In this document: positions 18,801 through 27,968 of the stretch, in pieces
Numbering within the stretch: the stretch's first letter is position 1
Layout of the letters: every line of letters begins with the position of its first letter
NCBI RefSeq assembly: GCF_000146185.1
Contig: NC_012778.1
Coordinates: 330,001 to 394,000 of the forward strand
Source of the DNA: [Eubacterium] eligens ATCC 27750
GTDB lineage: Bacteria > Bacillota > Clostridia > Lachnospirales > Lachnospiraceae
Reading direction: 5' to 3'
Length of the DNA: 64,000 nucleotides
The notes under the pieces: model-generated
Databases searched by the model: none
The model's input: only the letters and a program-made list of their open reading frames with translations
What the model was told of the DNA's origin: nothing
Position numbers and translations under genes: made by a program

Positions 18801-19769
18801 ATGGTTGATGCAGATTTTAATTTCAAGATGCCAAAGATTGAGATGACAGAAAAATCAGAAGATGGCAAGTATGGAAAATTTGTTGTTGAGCCACTCGAAA
18901 GAGGATATGGTTTAACATTAGGTAATTCTTTAAGAAGAATTATGCTCTCTTCATTAGTTGGTACAGCTGTAAGCAGTATCAAGATTGAAGGTGTACTTCA
19001 TGAATTCAGCTCAATTCCAGGTGTTAAGGAAGATGTTACTGAGATCGTCATGAACATCAAGCAGTTATCAATCAAGAACAACGGAAATTCTGTTGAGCCT
19101 AAAGAAGCACATATTGACTTCGTAGGCGAAGGTGTAGTTAGAGCATCAGATATTCAGGTTGATCCTGATATTGAAATAATCAATCCGGATCTTGTTATTG
19201 CACATCTTAATGGTGCAGACAGCAAGCTCACAATGGAACTTACAATCACTAATGGTCGTGGTTATGTAAGCTCTGAGAAGAATAAGAGAGATGATCAGCC
19301 AGCAGGCGTTATCGCTATTGATTCAATTTACACACCAGTAGAGAGAGTTAATATGGCAGTTCAGAATACTCGTGTAGGTCAGGATACAGATTTTGATAAG
19401 CTTACACTTGATATTTTCACTAATGGAACAATAGAACCAGATGAGGCTTTAAGTCTCGCAGCTAAGGTTTTAAGTGAACATTTAAAGGGATTCATCAATC
19501 TTTCAGAGAACGCTCAGAAAGTGGAAATCATGGTTGAGCAGGAAGAGGATGAGACTACTAAGGTCCTTTCAATGAGCATTGAAGATCTTGAATTATCTGT
19601 TCGTTCATCTAATTGTCTTAGAAGAGCTGGTATCAACACAGTTGAAGAGCTTTGCAATAAGACATCAGATGATATGATGAAGGTAAGAAACTTAGGTAAG
19701 AAGTCTTTAGATGAAGTTCTCCTTAAGCTTAAGGAAATGGGCTTACATCTTAGACCTAACGAAGATTAA
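18801..19769 (+). CDS. rpoA: DNA-directed RNA polymerase subunit alpha
   Basis: 322 residues. The N-terminal dimerisation domain (residues 1-230) includes the [15 protein letters not shown] helix, and after an acidic linker the C-terminal domain (about 255-318) holds the DNA/UP-element-binding helices ([28 protein letters not shown]). Alpha assembles the polymerase core. AAAGGAGG precedes the ATG; placed between rpsD and rplQ as is usual. Confidence 0.98.
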   Translation: MVDADFNFKMPKIEMTEKSEDGKYGKFVVEPLERGYGLTLGNSLRRIMLSSLVGTAVSSIKIEGVLHEFSSIPGVKEDVTEIVMNIKQLSIKNNGNSVEPKEAHIDFVGEGVVRASDIQVDPDIEIINPDLVIAHLNGADSKLTMELTITNGRGYVSSEKNKRDDQPAGVIAIDSIYTPVERVNMAVQNTRVGQDTDFDKLTLDIFTNGTIEPDEALSLAAKVLSEHLKGFINLSENAQKVEIMVEQEEDETTKVLSMSIEDLELSVRSSNCLRRAGINTVEELCNKTSDDMMKVRNLGKKSLDEVLLKLKEMGLHLRPNED

Positions 19770-19838
19770 TTTGTAGATACGGCGGCTATACAGTAAGTCC
19801 ATAAGCGCATGTGTAGCTGTTACAAATGGAGGTAAATC

Positions 19839-20375
19839 ATGGCAAAATATAGAAAGCTCGGCAGAACATCTAGCCAGAGAAAGGCTTTATTAAGAAGTCA
19901 GGTAACAGCATTAATCGAGAATGGCAAGATTGTTACTACAGAGGCAAGAGCCAAGGAAGTAAAGAAGATGGCTGAAAAGCTCATCACACTTGCAGTTAAA
20001 GAGAAAGACAACTTCGAGACAGTTAAGGTTTCAGCAAAGGTTCCTAAGAAGGATGCTGAAGGCAAGAGAGTTAAGGAAGTTGTTGATGGCAAGAAGGTTA
20101 CTGTATATGAGACAGTAGAGAAGGAAATCAAGAAGGATCTTCCTTCAAGACTTCATGCTAGAAAGCAGATGGATAAGGTTCTTTACACAGTTACAGAAGT
20201 TCCTACAGCAGCTGCTGGAAAGAAGAAGAATACTAAGACTGTTGATCTTACAAACAAGTTATTTGATGAGATCGCACCTAAGTATGCTGGTCGTCAGGGC
20301 GGTTATACAAGAATCGTTAAGATCGGTTTAAGAAAAGGTGATGCAGCAATGGAAGTTCTTCTTGAATTAGTTTAA
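19839..20375 (+). CDS. rplQ: 50S ribosomal protein L17 (enlarged)
   Basis: 178 residues, against about 115-130 for most bacterial L17. The N-terminal 70 residues ([20 protein letters not shown] and following) and the C-terminal [26 protein letters not shown] are ordinary, but about 55 Lys/Glu/Val-rich residues are inserted between, at roughly residues 66-120. The insertion keeps codon use and frame, so it is not an error. L17 sits at the tunnel exit side of 23S rRNA. Last gene of the superoperon, closed by a strong terminator. Confidence 0.95.
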   Translation: MAKYRKLGRTSSQRKALLRSQVTALIENGKIVTTEARAKEVKKMAEKLITLAVKEKDNFETVKVSAKVPKKDAEGKRVKEVVDGKKVTVYETVEKEIKKDLPSRLHARKQMDKVLYTVTEVPTAAAGKKKNTKTVDLTNKLFDEIAPKYAGRQGGYTRIVKIGLRKGDAAMEVLLELV

Positions 20376-20390
20376 TTTCAATTGCAATTT

Positions 20391-20421
20391 AAGCGGGTAA
20401 GGAAACTTATCCGCTTTTTTT
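20391..20421 (+). terminator. terminator of the ribosomal superoperon
   Basis: An 11-bp stem (20391-20401 with 20406-20416) closed by a GAAA loop and followed by a run of T. It begins 15 bases after rplQ. The ECF genes start 38 bases further, so read-through may feed them. Confidence 0.9.
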
Positions 20422-20458
20422 GGAATCTGCGGTAAGACTTAAAAGGGCAGGAGGTCAT

Positions 20459-21340
20459 ATGGGAATAGTTAAAGCAAAAAACCTCACATTTGAATATATA
20501 AGACGAGATGAAGATGGTAATGTTGAGGGAATAACTAAGGCTGTTGATAATGTGAGTATTGACATTAAGCAGGGCGATTTTGTTGCCGTGTTAGGTCATA
20601 ATGGCTCCGGTAAATCAACATTTGCAAAACATCTGAATGCGCTCGTTATGCCGACAGAGGGAACTGTGTGGGTTGATGGTATGGACACAAGGGAAGAGGA
20701 GAATACTTTAAAGGTAAGACAGACTGCCGGAATGGTATTTCAGAACCCTGATAACCAGATAGTTGGAACTCTTGTTGATGAAGAGGTTGGATTCGGACCA
20801 GAGAATATTGGTGTTCCAACGGAAGAAATATGGGAACGAGTTGAAAAAAGCCTGAAAGCAGTAGGAATGTATGCTTTCAGAAACCAGTCGCCAAACAAGC
20901 TATCTGGAGGACAGAAGCAGAGGATAGCGATTGCTGGAATTGTAGCAATGAAGCCAAAATGTATTGTCTTAGATGAACCAACGGCAATGCTTGATCCGTT
21001 GGGACGAAAGGATGTACTTAATGTGCTCCATGAATTGAACAGGCAGGAAAATGTAACGGTTATACTTATCACTCATTACATGGAAGAAGTAATTGATATA
21101 GACAAGCTTTATGTAATGGATGATGGAAAGCTGGTAATGTCAGGAACACCAAGAGAAATATTCTCACAGGTAGAGAAATTAAAGGAATTGAGACTTGATG
21201 TGCCACATGTTACAGAATTAGCCTATGAACTTCAGAAGGAAGGAGTTCCATTAAAGAATGGAATATTGACTTCAGAAGAATTTACAGAGGAACTCATTAG
21301 AGTTAGAAATGAGGGTTTCAATGTCAATAATAGTAGATAA
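20459..21340 (+). CDS. ecfA1: energy-coupling factor transporter ATPase EcfA1
   Basis: 293 residues, one ABC cassette: Walker A GHNGSGKST near residue 50, Q-loop FQNPDNQIVG, signature LSGGQKQR, Walker B IVLDEPTAMLDPLGR. These are hallmarks of the CbiO/EcfA1 subunit of ECF vitamin transporters. The ATG at 20459 has GCAGGAGG upstream; an in-frame TTG at 20420 lies inside the terminator and is rejected. It overlaps ecfA2 by 20 bases. Place behind rplQ is conserved in Firmicutes. No substrate-binding S subunit is in the window, so this is the shared energising module. Confidence 0.95.
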   Translation: MGIVKAKNLTFEYIRRDEDGNVEGITKAVDNVSIDIKQGDFVAVLGHNGSGKSTFAKHLNALVMPTEGTVWVDGMDTREEENTLKVRQTAGMVFQNPDNQIVGTLVDEEVGFGPENIGVPTEEIWERVEKSLKAVGMYAFRNQSPNKLSGGQKQRIAIAGIVAMKPKCIVLDEPTAMLDPLGRKDVLNVLHELNRQENVTVILITHYMEEVIDIDKLYVMDDGKLVMSGTPREIFSQVEKLKELRLDVPHVTELAYELQKEGVPLKNGILTSEEFTEELIRVRNEGFNVNNSR

Positions 21341-22166
21341 TATCAGCTATATTTATGAAAAAGGCACTGGCTTTGAGAGGCAGGCTTTGAAAAATGTGAG
21401 CTGTGCAATAGAAGATGGTGAATTTATCGGGCTTATTGGTCATACAGGTTCGGGTAAATCCACATTTATACAGCATCTTAATGGACTTGTTAAACCGACT
21501 GAAGGTCATATATATTACAATGGCAGAGATATATATGAGCAGGGCTTCAATATGAAAGAATTAAGAAGCAGGGTAGGACTGGTTTTTCAGTATCCGGAAC
21601 ACCAGCTTTTTGAGACTGAGATATTCAAAGATGTATGTTTTGGTCCTAAGAACCTTGGCCTTTCACAGAAGGAGGTTGAAATCAGAGCATTTGAGTCGTT
21701 AAGACTGGTTGGAATAGATGATAATATGTTTTATCAGTCGCCATTTGATTTGTCAGGTGGACAGAAGAGAAGGGTTGCGATTGCAGGTGTACTTGCGATG
21801 AAACCTGATGTTCTTATTCTGGATGAACCAACGGCTGGCCTTGACCCTAAGGGAAGAGATGATATTCTTAATTGTCTTAAGTATTTAAGGGAAGAGACAG
21901 GAATGACTATTATTCTTGTGTCACACAGCATGGATGATGTTGCTAACTATGTGAGCAGAATTATGGTAATGAATGATGGTGTGCTGACATATGATGACAC
22001 TCCAAGAAATGTATTCAGGCATTATAAGGAGCTGGAGGCAATAGGACTAGCAGCACCACAGGTAACTTATTTGATGAATGATTTAAAACAGGCAGGCTTT
22101 GATGTTAATACAGATGCTATCACAATAGATGAAGCGAAGGAAAGCATTTTGTCAGCACTGGGATAA
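21321..22166 (+). CDS. ecfA2: energy-coupling factor transporter ATPase EcfA2
   Basis: 281 residues with Walker A GHTGSGKST, Q-loop FQYPEHQLFE, signature LSGGQKRR and LILDEPTAGLDPKGR. The FQYPEHQLF motif is characteristic of EcfA2. Start at 21321 is preferred over ATG 21309, because GAGGG lies between them at the right distance. It forms the heterodimeric ATPase with EcfA1 and docks on EcfT. Confidence 0.95.
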   Translation: MSIIVDNISYIYEKGTGFERQALKNVSCAIEDGEFIGLIGHTGSGKSTFIQHLNGLVKPTEGHIYYNGRDIYEQGFNMKELRSRVGLVFQYPEHQLFETEIFKDVCFGPKNLGLSQKEVEIRAFESLRLVGIDDNMFYQSPFDLSGGQKRRVAIAGVLAMKPDVLILDEPTAGLDPKGRDDILNCLKYLREETGMTIILVSHSMDDVANYVSRIMVMNDGVLTYDDTPRNVFRHYKELEAIGLAAPQVTYLMNDLKQAGFDVNTDAITIDEAKESILSALG

Positions 22167-22176
22167 AGGAAGTAAT

Positions 22177-22986
22177 ATGATTCGAGATATAACAATAGGA
22201 CAGTATTATCAGGCAGATTCGGTAATACACAGACTGGACCCGAGAGTTAAGCTTATGGGTACCTTAATATTCGTAATATCCCTGTTTCTGGGAAGTAATA
22301 TATGGCTGTATCTGGTTGTAGCAGCATTTTTGGCGATAGTAATTGCACTGTCAAAGATACCTCTTAAATTCATTCTTAAAGGTCTTAAGGCAATTGTAAT
22401 ATTAATTGTAATCAGTGCGGCATTTAATCTGTTTCTGACACCAGGAACGCCTCTTATTAAGATATGGAAGCTGACGATAACGCATGAAGGCCTTAATACG
22501 GCTGTATTCATGGTTATAAGGCTTATTTTTCTTATTATGGGTTCATCCCTTATGACACTTACAACAACGCCTAATAACCTTACAGACGGGCTTGAAAAGG
22601 GACTTGGTTTTCTTAAATATATTAAAGTTCCGGTTCATGAAATTGCAATGATGATGTCTATTGCATTGAGGTTTATCCCGATTCTTATTGAGGAAACAGA
22701 TAAGATAATGAAGGCACAGATGGCGCGAGGTGCAGACTTTGAGTCAGGTAATATTATTAAGAAGGCAAAAGCTATGATACCTATTCTTGTACCTTTATTC
22801 ATATCAGCGTTCAGAAGAGCAAATGAACTTGCAATGGCTATGGAGGCGAGATGTTATCACGGTTCTGAGGGAAGAACCAAGATGAAGCCGCTGAAATACT
22901 CCAGAAGAGATATTAATGCATATCTTATTATCGCATTGTATCTTGCATGCATTATTGTGGTTAAGGTTACGCTTAAGTTAATATAA
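22177..22986 (+). CDS. ecfT: energy-coupling factor transporter transmembrane subunit EcfT
   Basis: 269 residues with about five to six hydrophobic segments and the coupling helices bearing the Ala-Arg-Gly motifs (AQMARGADF and the later AMEARCYHG variant). In the second motif the usual Arg-Gly is Arg-Cys. EcfT is the membrane scaffold joining EcfA1/A2 to exchangeable S components. ATG at 22177 has AAAGGAAG upstream; the frame opens further up inside ecfA2. truA follows after 63 bases. Confidence 0.94.
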   Translation: MIRDITIGQYYQADSVIHRLDPRVKLMGTLIFVISLFLGSNIWLYLVVAAFLAIVIALSKIPLKFILKGLKAIVILIVISAAFNLFLTPGTPLIKIWKLTITHEGLNTAVFMVIRLIFLIMGSSLMTLTTTPNNLTDGLEKGLGFLKYIKVPVHEIAMMMSIALRFIPILIEETDKIMKAQMARGADFESGNIIKKAKAMIPILVPLFISAFRRANELAMAMEARCYHGSEGRTKMKPLKYSRRDINAYLIIALYLACIIVVKVTLKLI

Positions 22987-23049
22987 TCAGTGTGTATACA
23001 GATATGACATTTATAATAGGCTGATTCTGGCTGAATAAGGAGGAACGCC

Positions 23050-23811
23050 ATGCGAAGAATAAAGCTTATCGTAGCTTATGATGGAACAGAATATTCCGGC
23101 TGGCAGATTCAGCCGGAAGCACCAACTATAGAAATGTGTCTTGACAAGGCAATTCGCGAGCTTACAGGTGAAAATGTGCATGTGACCGGAGCAAGCCGTA
23201 CAGACGCAGGTGTGCATGCATATGGAAATGTAGCTGTATTTGATACGGAATCGACAATACCTGGAGACAGATTCACATTTGCACTAAACAGATTCCTGCC
23301 GGATTCAATTGTTATTCAGGATTCATGGGAAGTGTCTGGAGATTTTCACCCAAGGCACTGTAACACAAGAAAGACTTACGAATACCGCATACTTAATACT
23401 GTTGTTCCGTTGCCTCAGAAGCGCAATTTCACATGGCATGTTACTGGAAGTATTGATATTGAAAAGATGAAAGAAGCTGCCGCATATATTGTTGGTGAAC
23501 ATGATTTCAAAAGCTTCTGCTGTGTGAGAACTCAGGCAGAATCGACTGTCAGGACTATATATTCACTTGAGGTTCTGCAGGAAGGCAGTGAGATAATAAT
23601 CCGTATTAAAGGAAATGGATTCTTATACAACATGGTAAGAATTATTACAGGCACGCTTATTCAGGTAGGAAAAGGAAGATTCAAGCCTGAATATGTGAAG
23701 CAGATGTTAGAGGCAAAGGACAGGACTGTTGCAGGGCAGACTGCTCCTCCACAGGGACTTACACTTGTTGGCATTGAATATGTGGATAATGATGACGCAA
23801 GGGTTGTCTGA
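23050..23811 (+). CDS. truA: tRNA pseudouridine(38-40) synthase TruA
   Basis: 253 residues. The catalytic aspartate is D52 in ASRTDAGVHA, and the start RIKLIVAYDGTEYSGWQIQP is typical. TruA modifies U38-U40 of tRNA anticodon arms. AAGGAGG lies just upstream. Two perfect DnaA-box sequences on the minus strand fall at its 3' end (23781-23789 and 23812-23820), just ahead of the rplM promoter. Confidence 0.96.
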   Translation: MRRIKLIVAYDGTEYSGWQIQPEAPTIEMCLDKAIRELTGENVHVTGASRTDAGVHAYGNVAVFDTESTIPGDRFTFALNRFLPDSIVIQDSWEVSGDFHPRHCNTRKTYEYRILNTVVPLPQKRNFTWHVTGSIDIEKMKEAAAYIVGEHDFKSFCCVRTQAESTVRTIYSLEVLQEGSEIIIRIKGNGFLYNMVRIITGTLIQVGKGRFKPEYVKQMLEAKDRTVAGQTAPPQGLTLVGIEYVDNDDARVV

Positions 23812-23851
23812 TGTGGATAACTTTTTTGGATAAAACATTTGCAAAAGTATA

Positions 23852-23880
23852 TTGACACACGTGGTTATGTGTTATATAAT
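23852..23880 (+). promoter_or_regulatory. promoter of rplM-rpsI
   Basis: A full consensus TTGACA (23852-23857), 17-base spacer and TATAAT (23875-23880); among the strongest promoters in the window, as expected for ribosomal protein genes. Confidence 0.88.
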
Positions 23881-23884
23881 TCAG

Positions 23885-24003
23885 AAATGTGGCGTGATAA
23901 GTGCGCCCATAATTAAGGTTTTAAGTGTTTCACCAATGCCCCGGAGAGACATTTATATACATTAATAATTAAGCATTATAGCAATATTTCAGGAGGAAAA
24001 CTA
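23885..24003 (+). promoter_or_regulatory. L13-type ribosomal protein leader
   Basis: Right after the promoter AAATGT (23885-23890) pairs with ACATTT (23949-23954), enclosing GGCG/CGCC (23891-23894 with 23904-23907) and an unpaired, purine-rich segment before AGGAGG. L13 leaders are known ahead of rplM in Firmicutes, where L13 represses its own operon. Assignment rests on position and pairing; a covariance search would settle it. Confidence 0.6.
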
Positions 24004-24432
24004 ATGAAAACTTATATGGCTAGTGCATCTACAATCGAGAGAAAATGGTATGTAGTAGATGCTGCAGATTATACATTAGGTCGTTTAGCATCACAGGTTG
24101 CTGCTGTGTTAAGAGGAAAGAATAAGCCAACTTACACACCATTCCTTGACTGTGGTGACAACGTTATCGTAATTAACGCTGATAAGGTTAAGGTTACAGG
24201 AAAGAAGCTTGACCAGAAGGTTTATTACAGCCACTCAGACTATGTTGGTGGTTTAAAGGAAACAACACTTAAGGAAATGATGGAAAAGAAGCCTGAGAAG
24301 GTTATCGAGCTTGCTGTTAAGGGAATGCTTCCAAAGGGACCTTTAGGACGTCAGATGTTCACAAAGCTTCATGTTTATGCTGGTCCAGATCATGAGCAGG
24401 CAGCTCAGAAGCCAGAAGTATTAAAGTTTTAA
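24004..24432 (+). CDS. rplM: 50S ribosomal protein L13
   Basis: 142 residues, full length, with [20 protein letters not shown] and [21 protein letters not shown]13 is an early 50S assembly protein. Preceded by CAGGAGG and a likely autoregulatory leader. Cotranscribed with rpsI 30 bases downstream. Confidence 0.98.
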   Translation: MKTYMASASTIERKWYVVDAADYTLGRLASQVAAVLRGKNKPTYTPFLDCGDNVIVINADKVKVTGKKLDQKVYYSHSDYVGGLKETTLKEMMEKKPEKVIELAVKGMLPKGPLGRQMFTKLHVYAGPDHEQAAQKPEVLKF

Positions 24433-24462
24433 TATAAGGACACATATAAGGAGGAATTAACA

Positions 24463-24867
24463 GTGGCTAAGAAAGCAAACGGAAAGTTCTACGGAACAGG
24501 TAGAAGAAAAAGCAGTATTGCTAGAGTATATTTAGTACCAGGTACAGGTAATATCACAATAAATAAGAGATCACTTGATGAGTATTTCGGTCTTGAGACA
24601 CTTAAGGTTGTTGTAAAGCAGCCATTAGCTCTCACAGAGACAGCTGACAAGTTCGATGTAATCGTTAACGTACACGGTGGCGGATACACAGGTCAGGCTG
24701 GTGCTATCAGACATGGTATCTCTAGAGCACTTCTTCAGGTTGATTCAGACGAGTACCGTCCATCACTTAAGAAGGCTGGTTTCTTAACAAGAGATCCAAG
24801 AATGAAGGAAAGAAAGAAGTACGGTCTCAAGGCTGCACGTCGTGCTCCACAGTTCTCAAAGAGATAA
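24463..24867 (+). CDS. rpsI: 30S ribosomal protein S9
   Basis: 134 residues from a GTG start with AAGGAGG upstream. [17 protein letters not shown] near the start and the basic end [17 protein letters not shown] identify S9, whose C-terminal tail touches the P-site tRNA. Final Lys-Arg is conserved. Closed by a terminator 46 bases downstream. Confidence 0.98.
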   Translation: MAKKANGKFYGTGRRKSSIARVYLVPGTGNITINKRSLDEYFGLETLKVVVKQPLALTETADKFDVIVNVHGGGYTGQAGAIRHGISRALLQVDSDEYRPSLKKAGFLTRDPRMKERKKYGLKAARRAPQFSKR

Positions 24868-24912
24868 TATTTACAATCCAAAGCGTCTTATGGCGTTTCA
24901 GAAAAGTATATT

Positions 24913-24947
24913 ACACCTCGGAATTCCGGTTCCGGGGTGTTTTTTTA
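24913..24947 (+). terminator. terminator after rpsI
   Basis: ACACC-T-CGGAA (24913-24923) pairs with TTCCG-G-GGTGT (24930-24940), followed by seven T. A complete rho-independent terminator. Confidence 0.92.
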
Positions 24948-24949
24948 GT

Positions 24950-24979
24950 TTGTGAACTGTGGTATTATTATAATATAAT
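24950..24979 (+). promoter_or_regulatory. promoter of the HAD phosphatase gene
   Basis: TTGTGA (24950-24955), 18-base spacer, TATAAT (24974-24979), starting directly after the rpsI terminator. Confidence 0.55.
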
Positions 24980-25069
24980 GATTTTTCAAAAGGTAAAGCG
25001 AGTAATATGAGATTTGATAAGAGAACGTTTTAATAATGTATTATATCAAACAGTATTGGAGAGCCATAT

Positions 25070-25846
25070 ATGATTAAAATAGCATTTTTCGATATAGATG
25101 GAACATTGTTGAAAATGGGATGTAAAGAACCGACAGATAAAACAGTTAAAGCGTTAAATTCTCTTCACCAGAATGGAATATTGCTTTGTATGGCAACTGG
25201 CAGAGGCTATCTTTCAATCCCTGAATTCAAAGATATTACATTTGATGTGCTGCTTACATTTAATGGTTCATATGTAATGGCTGGAGAAAAGATTATTTTC
25301 AGAAATCCCCTGAATAATAATGATAAACATCAAATAATTCAAAATCTTAATAAAATGAACAGAGCAGCTGCAATCAGCAATGAGCATTTTATTGTTACTA
25401 ATGGCACAGATGAGCATCTGGAAGAGTACTTTAAATTTGGAAATGAAACATTGACAATTGCAGATAATTTCGATGAGTTATGTAAAGAAGATATTTATCA
25501 GATTATGTGTGCGTGCAGAAAAGAAGAATACGCCCAGATACTGCAAGGAACTGAAAATACCCAGATAACTGCATGGTGGGATAAAGCAGCAGATATAATT
25601 CCATTAAATTGTGGTAAGGGAAATGCTGTAAATGCAGTGCTTAATTATTATGGATTATCGAAAGATGAGGCGATTGCTTTTGGTGATGGTAGAAATGATA
25701 TTGAAATGTTAGAAGCTGTTGGTACAGGAGTGGCCATGGGGAATGCCATTGATGAAGTCAAAGCAAGAGCAGATGTCATATGTAAATCCGTTGAAGAAGA
25801 CGGAGTGTATCATTACTGTCTGGAGAAAAAACTCATTAAATGCTGA
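25070..25846 (+). CDS. Cof-type HAD-IIB phosphatase
   Basis: 258 residues. Motif I is FFDIDGTLL (catalytic D8 and D10), motif II ATGRG, and the acidic motif GDGRNDIEML near residue 206. The type IIB cap lies between. These cytoplasmic enzymes dephosphorylate sugar phosphates, flavin or pyridoxal phosphates; substrate cannot be told. The gene stands alone between its promoter and a strong hairpin facing the converging beta-propeller gene. Confidence 0.88.
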   Translation: MIKIAFFDIDGTLLKMGCKEPTDKTVKALNSLHQNGILLCMATGRGYLSIPEFKDITFDVLLTFNGSYVMAGEKIIFRNPLNNNDKHQIIQNLNKMNRAAAISNEHFIVTNGTDEHLEEYFKFGNETLTIADNFDELCKEDIYQIMCACRKEEYAQILQGTENTQITAWWDKAADIIPLNCGKGNAVNAVLNYYGLSKDEAIAFGDGRNDIEMLEAVGTGVAMGNAIDEVKARADVICKSVEEDGVYHYCLEKKLIKC

Positions 25847-25862
25847 TGGACTTATTATACAG

Positions 25863-25897
25863 CAGGGTTGCAGAGTGTTATATACTCTGCAACCCTG
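25863..25897. terminator. hairpin between convergent genes
   Basis: A perfect 14-bp stem (25863-25876 with 25884-25897) with a seven-base loop lies between the ends of two converging genes. Neither side has a clear T tract, yet the stem is strong enough to act as a bidirectional barrier. Confidence 0.6.
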
Positions 25898-25919
25898 TTA
25901 GTCATTTATAGTCTTAATT

Positions 25920-27938
25920 TTACCACCACTTCTCACGGTAAGAGTATTCACCGCGGTAATTAGAAGCATTATAATCAGGATACTTGAAAGGTGCATATAC
26001 ATCATCCTTAGGTGCATCATCCTGTGTATATATGTACATTGAATCATAATCCCATGTGACAATCTCATCACGCGCATCGCCGTAGAGGTTTACAGCTTCA
26101 GCACACATGGTAGGATGACCATCATCAGGGAATTTAACAACCTGGATACCATTGCCATCAATCATTCCACCGCGCTCTACATCAGCATTAAGAAGGATGA
26201 AGTCCTGACCGTCACCAGTCCAGTTTACAGGAGTTAAGAGATTACCATTAAGCTCATTCTCCATTTCCCATAACTGATTACCCTCGCTGTCATAGAAATA
26301 TATAATTCCCTGGTGTCCCCAGAAATTAACAACAACCATTTCATAGCCTGGGCGGTTAGGAAGATAATTAGCAAGACTTACACGCTGTGCATGACCTATG
26401 CCGTCCTTCTTAAGAAGCTTTCCGTTAAAATCAGATATCAGGAAGCCTTCCTTTCCTGCAACACAGGCAAAGAATTTAGTACCTTTGTGTGGTCCTGACT
26501 CAAATCTGCCTGGAACAATCTCATCAATATGGTCTTCATTAACAGGCATAGTCCACATTTTATTACCGTGGCAGTCAAGCATGTTATAACCAACTAAAAG
26601 TTCATCATGTCCATCCCCGTTAATATCAATTGCAAAAGGAAAATGTCCGGTATTCTTATCACTTTGGAAATGCCACATAACCTCAAGGTCATCGTTAAGT
26701 GCATATACTCTGCAATAACGGTCCTTAATGAGAATATCGCGTGGCTTTTCAAGTCCACGGAAATTACATATACGCATACCATCAGGATTAATTCTGTCAA
26801 ATGCGTAGATTTTATCAGGAACACCGATAATAGTTCCGTCCTCTTCTGGTGTAGAGAAAGGTGTTTTGGCACGTTTCTTCACTTCACCTGTTTTGCCATC
26901 AAGAATCAGCACTTCAAAATTCTTGGCTGTAATAACCTCATCAAAGCCATCACCGTCAATATCATATATCTGCATAGGCATATCTGCTGATATAGTTCCA
27001 ATGTCGTGATTATCAGTAGGTTCACCATGCTGCCATAATATATTGCCATCAAGGTCAAATGCGGTGAGACAGCTGATTGTTCCATAAGCATCACGGTTTA
27101 CTCTTTTCTGGCACTGAGCCATAACCATCTGATACTCGCCATTGCCAAGAAGATGACCGAAACGAAGTTGTCTTCCGGTGCCGCAGCCTTTAAGGTCAAT
27201 TTTCTTAAGAAGCTTCATCTTAGGATAATGTGCCTGTGCATCTTCGCATTCAGCTTTATAAGCATTTCTTGCAGCATCAATAGAAGCAGCAGTACTTTCA
27301 GAAGTAGTAACATTTACAAAACCAAACTGTGTTGGGATAGTTGCAGTAATGGCAACCTTGCCACCCTGCCTTGCATATTCAGTGTCAAGGTCAAAATAAA
27401 CCTTATCATCAACACTGCATATAACATGGCTGCCTTTAATCTCAGCCTTAAGTACATAAGTATCATCACAGTTGTAATCAAAAGGTACAGAATCGAGTAC
27501 AGTAACATCCTCCTTATGACGATACTCAAGTCTTAACTCATGCTCTTCAAAAACAAGGACAAGAAGATTAGCAGAGTTCTGACAACAAAAACCAATGCCG
27601 GCATTGCCCCATTTGGTAGTAAACATACGCACACTTGCAGTTATAGTATAATCGCGCCAGAATCTGTCACCGCTTGTGAGCATAGGAAATGTGCGGTGTG
27701 GCTTGTCATTGCGGATACGCATCTGCTCCATAAAATGTTTTCCATTATATTCAGAAATAATCCAGGAAGCCCCCTGACCGTTATAAACGTGGTTGCATAC
27801 CGGGTCATACCATTTACCATAATATCCAGGATAATGGATAAAATGATACTCACCCATTGCCGAATGATTCTTATCATAAGGAAATTCACCAATAGGAAAA
27901 TCAGAGAAATCTTCATCAAGTAAAATAAAATCTGCCAT
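25920..27938 (-). CDS. cytoplasmic beta-propeller protein, possible rhamnogalacturonan lyase-like
   Basis: 672 residues, no signal peptide. Residues about 1-215 look like a concanavalin-type beta-sandwich (DYTITASVRMFTTKWGNAGI, aromatic-rich). The rest shows repeated blades with calcium-type loops such as YDIDGDGFDEVI and IDINGDGHDELLVG, as in FG-GAP-like propellers and in the propeller of rhamnogalacturonan lyases; the C-terminal DARDEIVTWDYDSMYIYTQ region is like the ends of such lyases. Activity on pectin fragments is inference. An in-frame ATG 12 bases upstream is rejected because its bases form the GGAGG binding site. It follows the AraC gene on the same strand. Confidence 0.55.
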   Translation of the reverse strand: MADFILLDEDFSDFPIGEFPYDKNHSAMGEYHFIHYPGYYGKWYDPVCNHVYNGQGASWIISEYNGKHFMEQMRIRNDKPHRTFPMLTSGDRFWRDYTITASVRMFTTKWGNAGIGFCCQNSANLLVLVFEEHELRLEYRHKEDVTVLDSVPFDYNCDDTYVLKAEIKGSHVICSVDDKVYFDLDTEYARQGGKVAITATIPTQFGFVNVTTSESTAASIDAARNAYKAECEDAQAHYPKMKLLKKIDLKGCGTGRQLRFGHLLGNGEYQMVMAQCQKRVNRDAYGTISCLTAFDLDGNILWQHGEPTDNHDIGTISADMPMQIYDIDGDGFDEVITAKNFEVLILDGKTGEVKKRAKTPFSTPEEDGTIIGVPDKIYAFDRINPDGMRICNFRGLEKPRDILIKDRYCRVYALNDDLEVMWHFQSDKNTGHFPFAIDINGDGHDELLVGYNMLDCHGNKMWTMPVNEDHIDEIVPGRFESGPHKGTKFFACVAGKEGFLISDFNGKLLKKDGIGHAQRVSLANYLPNRPGYEMVVVNFWGHQGIIYFYDSEGNQLWEMENELNGNLLTPVNWTGDGQDFILLNADVERGGMIDGNGIQVVKFPDDGHPTMCAEAVNLYGDARDEIVTWDYDSMYIYTQDDAPKDDVYAPFKYPDYNASNYRGEYSYREKWW

Positions 27939-27968
27939 AATAACCTCCATTCTAAAATAAAAAAATAA

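Noticed and set aside
20420..20458. TTG start for ecfA1 in the rplQ terminator
   Set aside because: It would translate the terminator T tract; the ATG at 20459 has a proper Shine-Dalgarno sequence.
26607..27923. Plus-strand frames opposite the beta-propeller gene
   Set aside because: Shadows of a well-supported gene; no start signal or domain.
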